Program-made: the position numbers and the translations under genes | Shown: positions 8,723-18,696 of the stretch, in pieces | How positions within the stretch are numbered: the stretch's first letter is position 1 | Layout: each line of letters begins with the position of its first letter | From: an uncultured Eubacteriales bacterium | Lineage (GTDB): Bacteria; Bacillota; Clostridia; TANB77; CAG-508 | Length of the DNA: 64,000 bases | Assembly (NCBI GenBank): GCA_902492015.1 | Contig: CABUJR010000007.1 | Span: 1 to 64,000, forward strand | Direction: 5' to 3' | The notes under the pieces: model-generated | What the model saw: the letters and a program-made list of their open reading frames with translations, nothing else | What the model was told of the DNA's origin: nothing | Database searches by the model: none

Positions 8723-9748
8723 ATGAAAGTTTCAGATTTTAATTATGAATTACCAAAAGAACTAATAGCTCAACATCCTTATGATAAAAGAGATGAAGCA
8801 AGACTAATGATATTAGATAAAGAAAATCAAAGCATAGAACATAAAGTTTTTAAAGATATAATAGATTACTTAAATCCAGGCGATTGTTTAGTAATAAATA
8901 ACACAAAAGTTATACCAGCAAGATTATATGGAAAAAAAGATACTGGTGCTAATGTAGAATTTTTATTATTAAAAAGAATAGAAAATGATATTTGGGAAGC
9001 AATGGTAAGACCTGGACAAAAATTAAAAGCAGGTAGTAAAGTTATTTTTTGTGAAGGTATTTTAAAGGCAACAATACTTGAAGTTTTAGAAAATGGAAAT
9101 AGAAAAGTTGAATTTGAGTATGATGGAATATTTAATGAGATTTTAGATCAAATAGGTCTTATGCCACTTCCACCATATATTACAGAAGCTACAAGAGAAG
9201 ATAATGAAAAATATCAAACAGTTTATGCAAAATATGATGGCTCCGCAGCTGCTCCAACAGCAGGTCTTCATTTTACTGAAGAACTTTTAGAGAAAATAAG
9301 AGAAAAAGGAGTCGAAATTGCAAATGTAACTCTACATGTTGGAATAGGAACTTTTAGACCAGTAAAAGTAGAAAATGTAGAAGAACATGAAATGCATTCT
9401 GAACATTATTACATAAAAGCAGAAGATGCTGAGAAAATAAATTTGACTAAAAAAACTGGGCATAAGGTAATTTCAGTTGGAACAACTTCTTGTAGAGTTT
9501 TAGAATCTGTTGCAGATGAAAATGGTATGGTAAAAGAAATTGAAGGTGATACAAGTATTTTTATTTATCCAGGATATAAATTTAAATGTATAGATAGTCT
9601 AATAACTAATTTTCATCTTCCAGAGTCAACTTTAATAATGCTTGTATCTAGTTTAGCCGGAAAAGATTTTATAATGAAAGCTTATAATGAAGCTGTTGAA
9701 GAAAAATATAAATTTTTCTCTTTTGGTGATGCAATGTTTATTGTGTAA
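8723..9748 (+). CDS. queA: S-adenosylmethionine:tRNA ribosyltransferase-isomerase
   Basis: Transfers and isomerises the ribose of SAM onto preQ1 in tRNA to give epoxyqueuosine. Seen: the N-terminal DFNYELPKELIAQHPYDKRDEARLM, VINNTKVIPARLYG, the central APTAGLHFTEELL block, TLHVGIGTFRPV, and the C-terminal TNFHLPESTLIMLVSS. 341 residues, full length. Tgt lies downstream at 11.8 kb, so the queuosine enzymes are in one run, interrupted by two unrelated genes. Confidence 0.96.
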   Translation: MKVSDFNYELPKELIAQHPYDKRDEARLMILDKENQSIEHKVFKDIIDYLNPGDCLVINNTKVIPARLYGKKDTGANVEFLLLKRIENDIWEAMVRPGQKLKAGSKVIFCEGILKATILEVLENGNRKVEFEYDGIFNEILDQIGLMPLPPYITEATREDNEKYQTVYAKYDGSAAAPTAGLHFTEELLEKIREKGVEIANVTLHVGIGTFRPVKVENVEEHEMHSEHYYIKAEDAEKINLTKKTGHKVISVGTTSCRVLESVADENGMVKEIEGDTSIFIYPGYKFKCIDSLITNFHLPESTLIMLVSSLAGKDFIMKAYNEAVEEKYKFFSFGDAMFIV

Positions 9749-9764
9749 ATATGGAGGAGTACAT

Positions 9765-11003
9765 ATGAAGAATGATCAAAATGAAAAATTACCACTGATT
9801 TCCAAAAGAAATTTAATTGATATTAATAATAAAAAAATATCTAAAAATTTTGTGGACTTTTTAAGAAGAAGTGGAAAAATTGCCAAAAATATTACCTTAA
9901 GCGGATTAGGAATAGCAAGTGCAGGAGTTTTATCAGTGTTTGGTGTTCCTGCTTTACCTACAATAGCTTTACTAGGAAGTGTATATTCTGGTGTAAAAGC
10001 TGCGAGTGAAACTATTTATAAGTCAGAACCTAGTTTAATGTTTGTTACAAGAAATAGTGGAAGTGGAGAAAAAATTATATCTCAAGATGCTTTGAAATTT
10101 CCTTCTTACTTAAGAGGTATAAACGTTAGTGATAAAGCTTGTATAATGGGATTACAAACATTAATAGGTTTTCAAAGATATAAAGTAGATGCAAAAATAA
10201 ATGGGGATAGAATAATTGAATCAAATGGAAAAAGAGTGTATGAACAAGAATTTTCTACTATAACACACTCTGTTAATTTAAATAATTTAGAAGCTCTAGC
10301 AGAAGCGGGATATATTGAAATTATAAAAGAGGAAGAAGAATTTAATCATATACCATTAGAAAAAATGATTGGTATTAAACCAAGGCCACTAAAAAGTCTT
10401 TTAATAATGGAAAAAATAGGATTTTCTAATACAGATGGATTAAAGGAAATTTTTAATGCAGTAAAAAAAGGAGATAAAAAAACGTTAGATGACTTAAAAA
10501 AATCTTTTAAAAAAATTACATTTAGATTAACAGATAAAGATTTTGATTTTGAAGATATTTATAAAAAAGTGAATGGTTATACAGAGTATGCAAGCAAAGA
10601 TGAAAATGAAGAATTAAAAAGATTAAAATCTATTTTTTATGATAGTAATAAAAGAGTACCTGGAGTGCTTTCTGGAAGAATGCTTAAAATAAAAAATAAA
10701 ACAAGGATATATAAAGATAGAAAAAGAAAAATTAATATAAAATATGATAAATTTAATAGACCATATTTAGATTATAATGCAGAAGAGAGTTTTGGAGAGC
10801 GAATAGAAAGAGAGAATGGAATAGTTAGAATAGATAGAAATATTAAAGAAAAAGAAGAATCAAAAAAATCAAAAGAGAAAACTTTTGATGAACAGATAAA
10901 AGAAGGTGTAGATCCAATAAAACCATTAGAGATAAGACCTAACGAAGATATTAAAATAGAAAATTCAGATAAAAAAATAGAGTTTCCAGATGAAGAAAAA
11001 TAA
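9765..11003 (+). CDS. Hypothetical protein with a central hydrophobic hairpin
   Basis: 412 residues, not recognised. GGAGGAGT stands 5-12 bases before the ATG at 9765; upstream in-frame starts lie inside queA and are rejected. Seen: a basic N-terminus, a Gly/Ala-rich hydrophobic segment at about 40-75 (LSGLGIASAGVLSVFGVP, then PTIALLGSVYSGVKAA) that could insert into the membrane, a mixed domain from about 80 to 300, and a Lys/Glu-rich disordered tail after about 315. It starts 16 bases after queA and is followed 30 bases later by a Nudix-like gene, so it belongs to the queA-tgt operon. I cannot assign a function. Confidence 0.65.
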   Translation: MKNDQNEKLPLISKRNLIDINNKKISKNFVDFLRRSGKIAKNITLSGLGIASAGVLSVFGVPALPTIALLGSVYSGVKAASETIYKSEPSLMFVTRNSGSGEKIISQDALKFPSYLRGINVSDKACIMGLQTLIGFQRYKVDAKINGDRIIESNGKRVYEQEFSTITHSVNLNNLEALAEAGYIEIIKEEEEFNHIPLEKMIGIKPRPLKSLLIMEKIGFSNTDGLKEIFNAVKKGDKKTLDDLKKSFKKITFRLTDKDFDFEDIYKKVNGYTEYASKDENEELKRLKSIFYDSNKRVPGVLSGRMLKIKNKTRIYKDRKRKINIKYDKFNRPYLDYNAEESFGERIERENGIVRIDRNIKEKEESKKSKEKTFDEQIKEGVDPIKPLEIRPNEDIKIENSDKKIEFPDEEK

Positions 11004-11033
11004 AGATTAATAATATTTAATTTGAGAGGTTTT

Positions 11034-11786
11034 ATGATTATAGATGTAAAAAACAGAAATTTAAAAATAATATACGATAATAAAATTATAGAATTACCAG
11101 AAAACTTAAAAGAGAAGATAGATAAAAATTGGAAAACAGCAATAAAACAAACACCAGAATTATGGAATGGAGATATTTTTAGTGTAAGACTATTGACAGA
11201 AAATGAGACAGAAATAATTCTAGACTGTAGTAAGACAAATTATGCACATTATTTATATGATGAAAGAATTGGATGTCCTAAGGAATATGGAAATTATGGA
11301 TTATCAGCTGGAATTTTTTTTGAAACCTCAGATGGATATTATGTTCTAGGAAAACTTTCAAAAACGACTTCTTTCCCAGAAGGTCTAACTATTCAAGGAG
11401 GTGCTGTAGATAAAAAAGATATAATAGAAAATGGAATAGTAGACATTGAAGCTACTATGAGAAGAGAAGCTATTGAAGAATTAAATTTCGATGTAAAAAA
11501 TAAAGAACAAGTTGAAAATTATGAATTAAAATATATTTCTCCCGCAACAGATAAAATAAAAACTTATGAAATTATTTATAAGGGAATTTTAAAATTAGAT
11601 TCAAAAGATGTGAGAAAACATTTTGAAAACTATTATAAGTATTTAAAAAGAAATAATTTAGAAATGGAATATGAAGAAATTATTCTTTTAAAAAAGGAAA
11701 CAGCATTGGATGAATTAAAAAACATGAAAAATCCAAAAAGAAAATATGTATTAGATATTATAGAATTAGATTTTAGTAAAAAATAG
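11034..11786 (+). CDS. Nudix-like hydrolase
   Basis: 250 residues from the ATG at 11034, which has GAGAGGT just upstream; a TTG at 11022 overlaps that site. The Nudix box is recognisable though imperfect: GGAVDKKD, then after an insertion ATMRREAIEELNFDV, matching the REUxEExGU core with Asn at the Gly position. The preceding strand pair (YYVLGKLSKTTSFPEGLTIQGG) also fits a Nudix fold. Such enzymes hydrolyse nucleoside-diphosphate derivatives; the substrate is unknown. The long N-terminal 95 residues are not typical. It sits between an unknown gene and tgt. Confidence 0.6.
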   Translation: MIIDVKNRNLKIIYDNKIIELPENLKEKIDKNWKTAIKQTPELWNGDIFSVRLLTENETEIILDCSKTNYAHYLYDERIGCPKEYGNYGLSAGIFFETSDGYYVLGKLSKTTSFPEGLTIQGGAVDKKDIIENGIVDIEATMRREAIEELNFDVKNKEQVENYELKYISPATDKIKTYEIIYKGILKLDSKDVRKHFENYYKYLKRNNLEMEYEEIILLKKETALDELKNMKNPKRKYVLDIIELDFSKK

Positions 11787-11799
11787 AAAGGAAATGAAA

Positions 11800-12933
<1,134 letters not shown>

Positions 12934-12948
12934 TAGGGGGATAAGATT

Positions 12949-14589
12949 ATGAATTTAGAACAAAGTGATTCATATAAAGATGAAATTGAAAAAAATACTA
13001 GACGTAGAAAAGGTGTTATGCTTTCAATAGTATTGTGTGCTTTTTTGATAGCATTCCTTTTTATAATAATAATGATTTTAAAATATCAAGATTCTATAAC
13101 AGAAAAATTGTTTTTGGATGATAAGCAAATTGCTATACCTGCAGATTTATATAGAGATATTGATGGAACTACATATATAAATTTAAAAGAAATAGCTTCA
13201 ATATTAGGATATTCATATACAAAAGGAGAATATAATAAGTTTAATGAAAATGAAGATAGTGCCTATTTAGAAAATGATTTTGAAATAGTAGCAATATCAG
13301 CTGAAAGAACAAAATATGAAAAATATTTAAACCCTAATATGGGAGACGATCTTCTTATTGCTGAAATACCGGTTTTAGCAAAATCAGATTCTGATTATTA
13401 TGAAGTTTTTGAAATTGAAAAACCAATAAAATTTGTTGATAGTAATTTATATGTGCCGTTAGATTCGCTTGGAGATATGCTTAATATTCAAATTAGCTGG
13501 ACTCAATATAGAAAAAAAATATATAGCTTAGAATATATTATTAACAAGTCTAAGAGTGTAATTGCAAAATTAGAATATAACCAAATAAGTGGATATTATG
13601 AAAATTTAAGAGCTTTATTATATGGCTATGCGATAGTAGGAAATGGAACAACTGGTGCAGACGGAAAAGAAGAGAAAGCTAGTACAGCTTTTGGTGTAAT
13701 TAACTTACAAGATGGAAAAGAAACAATAAGTGTTAAATATAATGATATAAAATTTATACAAAATTCAAAAGAATTTTATGTTACTACTTCAACAGGAACA
13801 GATAATAATAGTAAAGAAAGTACAAAAAGAATGGGAATTTTATCAGCTGATGGTGGTACTATCTTACAACCAAAATATGAAGAAATTTCTGTTTTAGATG
13901 CTGAAAACCAATTATATTTAGTAAAATTAAATGAAAAATATGGTGTTATAAATAGAAAAGGCGAAGAAGTTGTTTATGTTGAATATGAAGAAATTGGATA
14001 TGATGTAACAGACTTTAAAAATGAAGACATAGAAAATCCAGCAATATTATTCGGAAAGGTTATTCCTGTAAAAGGACTTAGTGATGATGGGCTATTAAAA
14101 TATGGATTATATAATTTAGATGGAGAATTAGCTTTATCTGTAAGTTATGACTCTTTAGGGTATAAAGTTGTTGATGATAAAAAGGCTTCAACGAGAGAAA
14201 GCAATGTTCTATTAATTCCTTCATCAGTTGGAATAAATGGTATAGTTGTTTGTTTAGACGGTTTATATGGTATTTTTGATGTAAATAAAGAAGAACTTAT
14301 ATTGCCTTGTGCATATACTAAAATTTATTCTATAACAAGATCAGGAGTAACAACTTATTATGCTGAATTTAATGGACAACAACTTGATTTAGCAGAATAT
14401 TTGAAAGAAAATAATTTAGTAAGTGTTGAAGAGACTGAAGATAGTGATGCTGAAGATGATAATACAAATACTAATACTGTAACAAATACAACGACTTCAG
14501 AAGAAAATAAAGATGTTGTAGAAGATGAAACACAAAGTGGAAATACTGAAGATGAAGTTAATCAAGGAGATGTAGAAACTCAAGAATAA
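12949..14589 (+). CDS. Membrane-anchored WG-repeat protein
   Basis: 546 residues. One transmembrane segment at about 24-45 places the rest outside the cell. Residues 60-200 resemble a stalk or copper-amine-oxidase-N-like fold (IPADLYRDIDGTTYINLKEIASILGY and LYVPLDSLGDML), a surface module of Firmicutes. From about 215 there are degenerate WG-type repeats: KYGVINRKGEEVV, KYGLYNLDGELAL, LYGIFDVNKEEL. The tail from 485 is Asn/Thr/Glu-rich. The exact role is unknown; the repeat suggests ligand or wall binding. A second WG-repeat protein lies at 42.1 kb with a different membrane region. Confidence 0.7.
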   Translation: MNLEQSDSYKDEIEKNTRRRKGVMLSIVLCAFLIAFLFIIIMILKYQDSITEKLFLDDKQIAIPADLYRDIDGTTYINLKEIASILGYSYTKGEYNKFNENEDSAYLENDFEIVAISAERTKYEKYLNPNMGDDLLIAEIPVLAKSDSDYYEVFEIEKPIKFVDSNLYVPLDSLGDMLNIQISWTQYRKKIYSLEYIINKSKSVIAKLEYNQISGYYENLRALLYGYAIVGNGTTGADGKEEKASTAFGVINLQDGKETISVKYNDIKFIQNSKEFYVTTSTGTDNNSKESTKRMGILSADGGTILQPKYEEISVLDAENQLYLVKLNEKYGVINRKGEEVVYVEYEEIGYDVTDFKNEDIENPAILFGKVIPVKGLSDDGLLKYGLYNLDGELALSVSYDSLGYKVVDDKKASTRESNVLLIPSSVGINGIVVCLDGLYGIFDVNKEELILPCAYTKIYSITRSGVTTYYAEFNGQQLDLAEYLKENNLVSVEETEDSDAEDDNTNTNTVTNTTTSEENKDVVEDETQSGNTEDEVNQGDVETQE

Positions 14590-14628
14590 TGGAATATAAA
14601 AGTTAAAATCTTCATAGTAAAAAGAATA

Positions 14629-14668
14629 AAAAAGATTTCTATAAATATAATGTTATAGAAATCTTTTT
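14629..14668 (+). terminator. Terminator after the queA-tgt-WG operon
   Basis: 15-bp perfect stem (AAAAAGATTTCTATA / TATAGAAATCTTTTT) with a 10-base loop, immediately before the ribosome site of the next gene, so it may also act as a partial stop within a longer unit. Confidence 0.8.
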
Positions 14669-14689
14669 GTTTTATTTTAGGAGGTTTAT

Positions 14690-15040
14690 ATGAAGGTTTT
14701 TATAAGAGAAATTATTTTTTCAATTCTATGTTCTTTATTACTTATTTTAATATTATCTATATTACTAAGTACAACAAAATTAAATGAAAATCTAGTTAAT
14801 CCAATAACAATGGGAATAGTTTCGCTATCACTTTTTTTAGGAGGATTTAGAGTTTCAAAAAGTAAAAAAGAAAAAGGGATAGTTTTTGGTGCATTACTTG
14901 GTGCAATTTATATGTTAATTCTTTATATTATCTCAAGTTTTGTAAATTTTGATTTTAGTTTAAATATAAATTCAATAGTAATGATAATTTTGGGCGTATT
15001 AGGAGGAGCAATAGGTGGTATAATAGGTGTTAATTTTTAA
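14690..15040 (+). CDS. Small four-helix membrane protein (TIGR04086/YrzE-like)
   Basis: 116 residues with four hydrophobic segments (about 8-30, 40-55, 62-82 and 92-115). Gly-rich helices LGGFRVSKSKKEKGIVFGALLGAIY and IILGVLGGAIGGIIGVNF carry the pattern of the TIGR04086/YrzE family, which is usually found near tgt and secD in Clostridia. AGGAGGT precedes the ATG. The function of the family is not known to me. Confidence 0.65.
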   Translation: MKVFIREIIFSILCSLLLILILSILLSTTKLNENLVNPITMGIVSLSLFLGGFRVSKSKKEKGIVFGALLGAIYMLILYIISSFVNFDFSLNINSIVMIILGVLGGAIGGIIGVNF

Positions 15041-15094
15041 AATATTTAGTAAATTTAATTAAGTATATAATTTTCAAAATATTAAAAAAATATG

Positions 15095-15123
15095 TTGATA
15101 TTTTTTATGTTTTAATATACAAT
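15095..15123 (+). promoter_or_regulatory. Promoter for the HD-protein/secDF genes
   Basis: TTGATA, 17-base spacer, TACAAT, ending about 60 bases before the ATG at 15186. Confidence 0.55.
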
Positions 15124-15185
15124 TTACAAGGATATATTAAACTAAAAAATAGATTTACATAACACTATTTTACAAAGGAGGAAAT

Positions 15186-15845
15186 ATGATAACTTATGAA
15201 GATGTTGTAAATAACCCTGAAGTTAGAGAACTTATAAAAAATGCTCAGAAACAACTAGACATATTGGGATATACAGAACATTCTGCAAGACATGTAACGT
15301 TAGTTGCAGAAAGAGCAGAGTATATTTTAAGAGCTTTAGGTTATGATGAACATAGAATTGAACTTGCCAAAATTGCAGGTTATATGCATGATATTGGAAA
15401 TTCAGTAAATAGAGTTGATCATGCACATTCAGGTGCAATACTTGCTTATAATATTTTGAAAGATATGAACATGGATGTTGAAGATAGAACTGAAATTATG
15501 ATGGCAATAGGAAATCATGATGAAGCTACTGGAACACCAGTTAGTGATATTTCAGCAGCTTTAATTTTAGCTGATAAATCAGATGCACACAGAAGTAGAG
15601 TATCGAAAAAAGATAGAAGTTTATTTGATAAACATGATGAAGTAAATTATGCTGTTACAAATTCTGAACTTAAAATTGATACAGAAGAAAGAAAGGCTAT
15701 ATTAAATTTAAAAATTGATACCAAAATTTGTCCAGTTATAGATTATTTTGAAATATTTATGGATAGAACTCAAATGAGCAAAAGAGCGGCAAAATATTTA
15801 GGATTATGGTTTGAATTAATTATAAATGATACAAACTTATTATAG
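15186..15845 (+). CDS. HD-domain phosphohydrolase
   Basis: 219 residues. The HD metal motif is complete: H..SARHVTLVAERAEYIL, then GYMHDIGNS (His-Asp), HAHSGA, GNHDE and the later ILADKSDAHRSRV. HD proteins hydrolyse phosphate esters, often of nucleotides; the substrate here is unknown. AAAGGAGG is 5 bases before the ATG. It starts a run with secD and secF; the same neighbour is seen in other Clostridia. Confidence 0.8.
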   Translation: MITYEDVVNNPEVRELIKNAQKQLDILGYTEHSARHVTLVAERAEYILRALGYDEHRIELAKIAGYMHDIGNSVNRVDHAHSGAILAYNILKDMNMDVEDRTEIMMAIGNHDEATGTPVSDISAALILADKSDAHRSRVSKKDRSLFDKHDEVNYAVTNSELKIDTEERKAILNLKIDTKICPVIDYFEIFMDRTQMSKRAAKYLGLWFELIINDTNLL

Positions 15846-15857
15846 GAGGTAATTATT

Positions 15858-17330
15858 TTGGAAAAGAGTTTAAAAACAATTAGAACAATAGCTATATTAT
15901 TAATTGTAATTTTAATATCAATAATAGCTTTTGGTGGTTTATATCTTAAGACAAACGGAATATGGGTTAATGCATTACCTGAATTTAATTATGGTATGGA
16001 ATTGTCTGGAATTAGAGAATTGAGATTTGTTTTAGATACTACTGAAGAAGAAAAGCAGGTTTATGTGGATGAAGAAGGAAATATATTAGGTGAAGTAAAA
16101 GAAGAAGCAAATACAATTTCTTTAGATACTGAGGAAAATACTGGAGAGGATACAACCACAGAAAATACAGAAAATCAAAATACTACTACAGATGAAACTA
16201 CAGAAGTAGCTACTCCAAAAGAAGTGGATACACAGCCACAATATGCAAAAGAAACAAGAGTAGTTAAAGCAAATAATGATGAAGATATAAATATTGAAAA
16301 TTTTGAGAAAACAAAAAAGATTATTCAAGACAGATTAGAATCAATATCAGGATATGAATATAATATTAGATTGAATACAGTTACAGGAGAATTAGTTGTA
16401 GAGCTTCCTGATGATGATAATATTGAACTAGAAGAATCATTAATTACTACTATTGGAAAATTTGAAATTATTGATTCACAAACTGGAATTATTCTAATGG
16501 ATAACTCAGATTTAAAATCAGCTGAGGTTTTAACATCAAGTACTGGTTCTGGATATCAAGCATATTTAAGCTTAAGATTTAATGACTCTGGAACAGAAAA
16601 AATAAAAAACATAAGTACAGAATATGTTGCTACAACAGATGCTGCTGGAACAGAAACAACCAAAAATATAACAGCAAGCCTTGATGGACAAGATATAATA
16701 ACAACATATTTTGGAGAAGAAATTACAAATGGCCAAATGCAAATACCAATGGGAGAATTAATTACTGATTATAACCAATATCTTGATTATCAAAATAGAA
16801 TAACAAGAATAGCAGATATAATTAGTTCAGAAACTATGCCACTTGCATATCAATTAAGTTCTGATAATTATATAAAATCATCTATTACGGATAATATGAA
16901 ATTAATAGCTGAAATAGTTTTTGCAGTAATAATTGTAATTGTTACAATTTATATGACAATTAGATTTAAGTTTAAAAAAGGTTTCAAAAAAGCAATATTT
17001 GACATTGGTTATATTGCAATATTACTATTAATATTAAGATATACAAATGTAAATATAACTTTAAACTCACTAATTGCGTTTATTGCAGTAGTCGCTATAA
17101 ATTATGTATTTAGCATAAAATTATTGAGTGCAGGAAATGATAGTAAAGCTGTTTTTGCAAATACAATGAAAGAATTATATCTTGTAATTATACCAGTTTG
17201 TATAATTGCTATAATATTTACTTTTATGTCTAGTTTAGTAATAAGTAGTATTGGAATGCTTTTATTCTGGGGATTATTTATACAAGCATTATATAATGCT
17301 TTATTAATACCAGTTTTAGATGTAGTCTAA
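15858..17330 (+). CDS. secD: Divergent SecD-like translocase subunit
   Basis: 490 residues starting at a TTG with AGGAGGT seven bases upstream. SecD with SecF forms a membrane complex that pulls secreted proteins across using the ion gradient. Seen: TM1 at about 10-28, a periplasmic-side region with a Thr/Glu/Asn-rich insertion (about 85-135), a P1-like domain (VELPDDDNIELEESLITTIGKFEIID, IPMGELITDYNQYLDYQNRIT) and a C-terminal membrane bundle (about 350-490). Degenerate: the usual LGLDLQGG is MELSG here, and the membrane motif normally GxAVDANVLIFER is VVAINYVFSIKLL, so the conserved Asp and Arg are absent. Placement next to a SecF-like gene supports the call. Confidence 0.7.
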   Translation: MEKSLKTIRTIAILLIVILISIIAFGGLYLKTNGIWVNALPEFNYGMELSGIRELRFVLDTTEEEKQVYVDEEGNILGEVKEEANTISLDTEENTGEDTTTENTENQNTTTDETTEVATPKEVDTQPQYAKETRVVKANNDEDINIENFEKTKKIIQDRLESISGYEYNIRLNTVTGELVVELPDDDNIELEESLITTIGKFEIIDSQTGIILMDNSDLKSAEVLTSSTGSGYQAYLSLRFNDSGTEKIKNISTEYVATTDAAGTETTKNITASLDGQDIITTYFGEEITNGQMQIPMGELITDYNQYLDYQNRITRIADIISSETMPLAYQLSSDNYIKSSITDNMKLIAEIVFAVIIVIVTIYMTIRFKFKKGFKKAIFDIGYIAILLLILRYTNVNITLNSLIAFIAVVAINYVFSIKLLSAGNDSKAVFANTMKELYLVIIPVCIIAIIFTFMSSLVISSIGMLLFWGLFIQALYNALLIPVLDVV

Positions 17331-17372
17331 TTTTTAAATAATAATCTAGAATTTGATAAAGGAGAAGATATA

Positions 17373-18017
17373 ATGAAGTTAAGTGGAGTAAAAAAAATAT
17401 TGTTATTAGGATTAATTTTACTTATTATTGCTGGAACAGTTGTTGTAGCTTTAAAGGGATTTAATGTTTCTCTAACATGTAAACAACACGAGTCATTAAG
17501 TTTATATATTGGAAAACAAATAAATATGAATGATATAAAAGATATATGTAATGAAGTATTTGAAAACAAAAATTTTGTTTTAAAGGATGTTGAGTTATTT
17601 AATGATTCATTTAACATAAGTGTTGAGACAATAACAAACGAAGAAAAAGAAGAATTGATAAGTAAAATAAATGAAAAATATGGAACAAGCTTTGTAGCAG
17701 AAAACGTAAAAGTAAATACAAATGCAAATATAAGAATTAGAGATTTAGTAAAACCTTATTTAAAACCAGTTATTGTTAGTGCGGTTTTAATTGCAGTGTA
17801 TTTAGTAATAAGATTTAGAAAAATAAGTGCATTTAAACTATTAGGTACGATATTGGCTGAAATTGTTTTGACAGAACTTGCTATCGCTAGTTTTATTGCA
17901 ATAGCTAGAATTCCATTATCACCAATTTTAATTAATATAATGGCAAGTATTGCTGTGGTAGAATTACTTGTATATATAAATAAAAATGAAAAGAATGGAA
18001 AAAAAGTAACTGAATAA
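17373..18017 (+). CDS. secF: Short, divergent SecF-like translocase subunit
   Basis: 214 residues; normal SecF is close to 300. Seen: TM1 at about 8-26 followed by a small extracytoplasmic domain with the SecF-like order (TCKQHESLSLYIG, VLKDVELFNDSFNISVE), then about three membrane helices at about 130-205. The usual SecF motif with Asp and Arg in the late helices is replaced by NIMASIAVVELLVYINK. The pairing with the SecD-like gene, the ribosome site (AAAGGAGAAG) and the 42-base gap support the assignment. It may be a reduced translocase or a pair with another function. Confidence 0.6.
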   Translation: MKLSGVKKILLLGLILLIIAGTVVVALKGFNVSLTCKQHESLSLYIGKQINMNDIKDICNEVFENKNFVLKDVELFNDSFNISVETITNEEKEELISKINEKYGTSFVAENVKVNTNANIRIRDLVKPYLKPVIVSAVLIAVYLVIRFRKISAFKLLGTILAEIVLTELAIASFIAIARIPLSPILINIMASIAVVELLVYINKNEKNGKKVTE

Positions 18018-18067
18018 ATATGTAAATTATAATTATCTTAAAATAAAGTAAAAATATGTAAAACTAC

Positions 18068-18096
18068 TTGATTTTTAAGAAAAAGTATAGTAAAAT
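18068..18096 (+). promoter_or_regulatory. rpsO promoter
   Basis: TTGATT, 17-base spacer, TAAAAT. The spacer also closely resembles that of the pnp promoter at 18524-18552. Confidence 0.7.
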
Positions 18097-18112
18097 AGCA
18101 AATGTAGCAATA

Positions 18113-18161
18113 CCATAAACTTGGTTCTGAGAAAAAAACCTACTTTATACTCGGTTTATGG
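18113..18161 (+). promoter_or_regulatory. Structured rpsO leader, candidate S15 autoregulatory RNA
   Basis: An outer stem CCATAAAC / GTTTATGG encloses an inner pairing GGTT / AACC (or alternatively CTGAG / CTCGG), between the promoter and the ribosome site. S15 represses its own mRNA through leader structures in several bacteria; that this is such an element is inferred from position and fold. Confidence 0.55.
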
Positions 18162-18190
18162 CAAATATAAAAAAATAGGAGGATTAAAAA

Positions 18191-18454
18191 ATGACTAAAG
18201 AAAGAAAACAAGAAATAATCAATACTTATAAAAGAGAAGAAAATGATACTGGTTCACCAGAAGTTCAAATTGCTCTTTTAACAGAAAGAATTGCTGAATT
18301 AACAGAACATTTAAAAGTTCATCAAAAAGATAATCACTCAAGAAGAGGATTATTAAAAATGATAGGAAAAAGAAGAAATCTATTAAATTACTTAGCTAAA
18401 AAGGATATTAATAGATATAGAGAAATTGTAAAAAAATTAAATTTAAGAAAGTAA
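18191..18454 (+). CDS. rpsO: 30S ribosomal protein S15
   Basis: 87 residues, near the family norm of 89. Binds the central domain of 16S rRNA. Seen: TGSPEVQIALLTERIAELTEHLKVHQKDNHSRRGLLKMIGKRRNLLNYL in order, the diagnostic S15 core. ATAGGAGG precedes the ATG. It has its own promoter, structured leader and terminator, and pnp follows as a separate unit, the widespread rpsO-pnp order. Confidence 0.98.
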   Translation: MTKERKQEIINTYKREENDTGSPEVQIALLTERIAELTEHLKVHQKDNHSRRGLLKMIGKRRNLLNYLAKKDINRYREIVKKLNLRK

Positions 18455-18460
18455 AAAAAT

Positions 18461-18489
18461 GCTCATAATACTATTATAGTATTATGAGC
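18461..18489 (+). terminator. rpsO terminator
   Basis: 14-bp stem (GCTCATAATACTAT / ATAGTATTATGAGC) followed by TTTTTT. Confidence 0.9.
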
Positions 18490-18496
18490 TTTTTTA

Positions 18497-18530
18497 CAAT
18501 ATAATAGAAAGCTTTATCAAATATTGATTT
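18497..18530. repeat. Dispersed intergenic repeat, copy D (shortened)
   Basis: Carries ATATAATAGAAAG directly joined to CTTTATCAAATATT, matching the two ends of the longer copies near 32.7 and 44.1 kb with the centre deleted. It overlaps the -35 of the pnp promoter. Confidence 0.45.
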
Positions 18531-18552
18531 TTTAAAAATAATATAGTAAAAT
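18524..18552 (+). promoter_or_regulatory. pnp promoter
   Basis: TTGATT, 17-base spacer, TAAAAT, nearly the same sequence as the rpsO promoter including most of the spacer. Confidence 0.7.
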
Positions 18553-18561
18553 ATATACGGC

Positions 18562-18635
18562 TATTTATTTGAAGAGTAGCTTGTATAATGTATTATATAA
18601 ATAATATATTATAGAGGTTACATTTCAAATAAATA
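18562..18635 (+). promoter_or_regulatory. pnp leader with long-range 12-bp inverted repeat
   Basis: TATTTATTTGAA at 18562-18573 pairs perfectly with TTCAAATAAATA at 18624-18635, enclosing 50 AU-rich bases. In enterobacteria PNPase represses its own mRNA through a leader duplex; a like role here is inference. Confidence 0.5.
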
Positions 18636-18696
18636 AAAATTAGTATTTAATTTTAAGAATACTAAGCTGTTAAAGTTTAGAAGGAGGAAATGTAAA

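Noticed and set aside
15186..15845. HD protein as a toxin or defence effector
   Set aside because: It lies in the tgt-secDF housekeeping run and no partner gene suggests defence.
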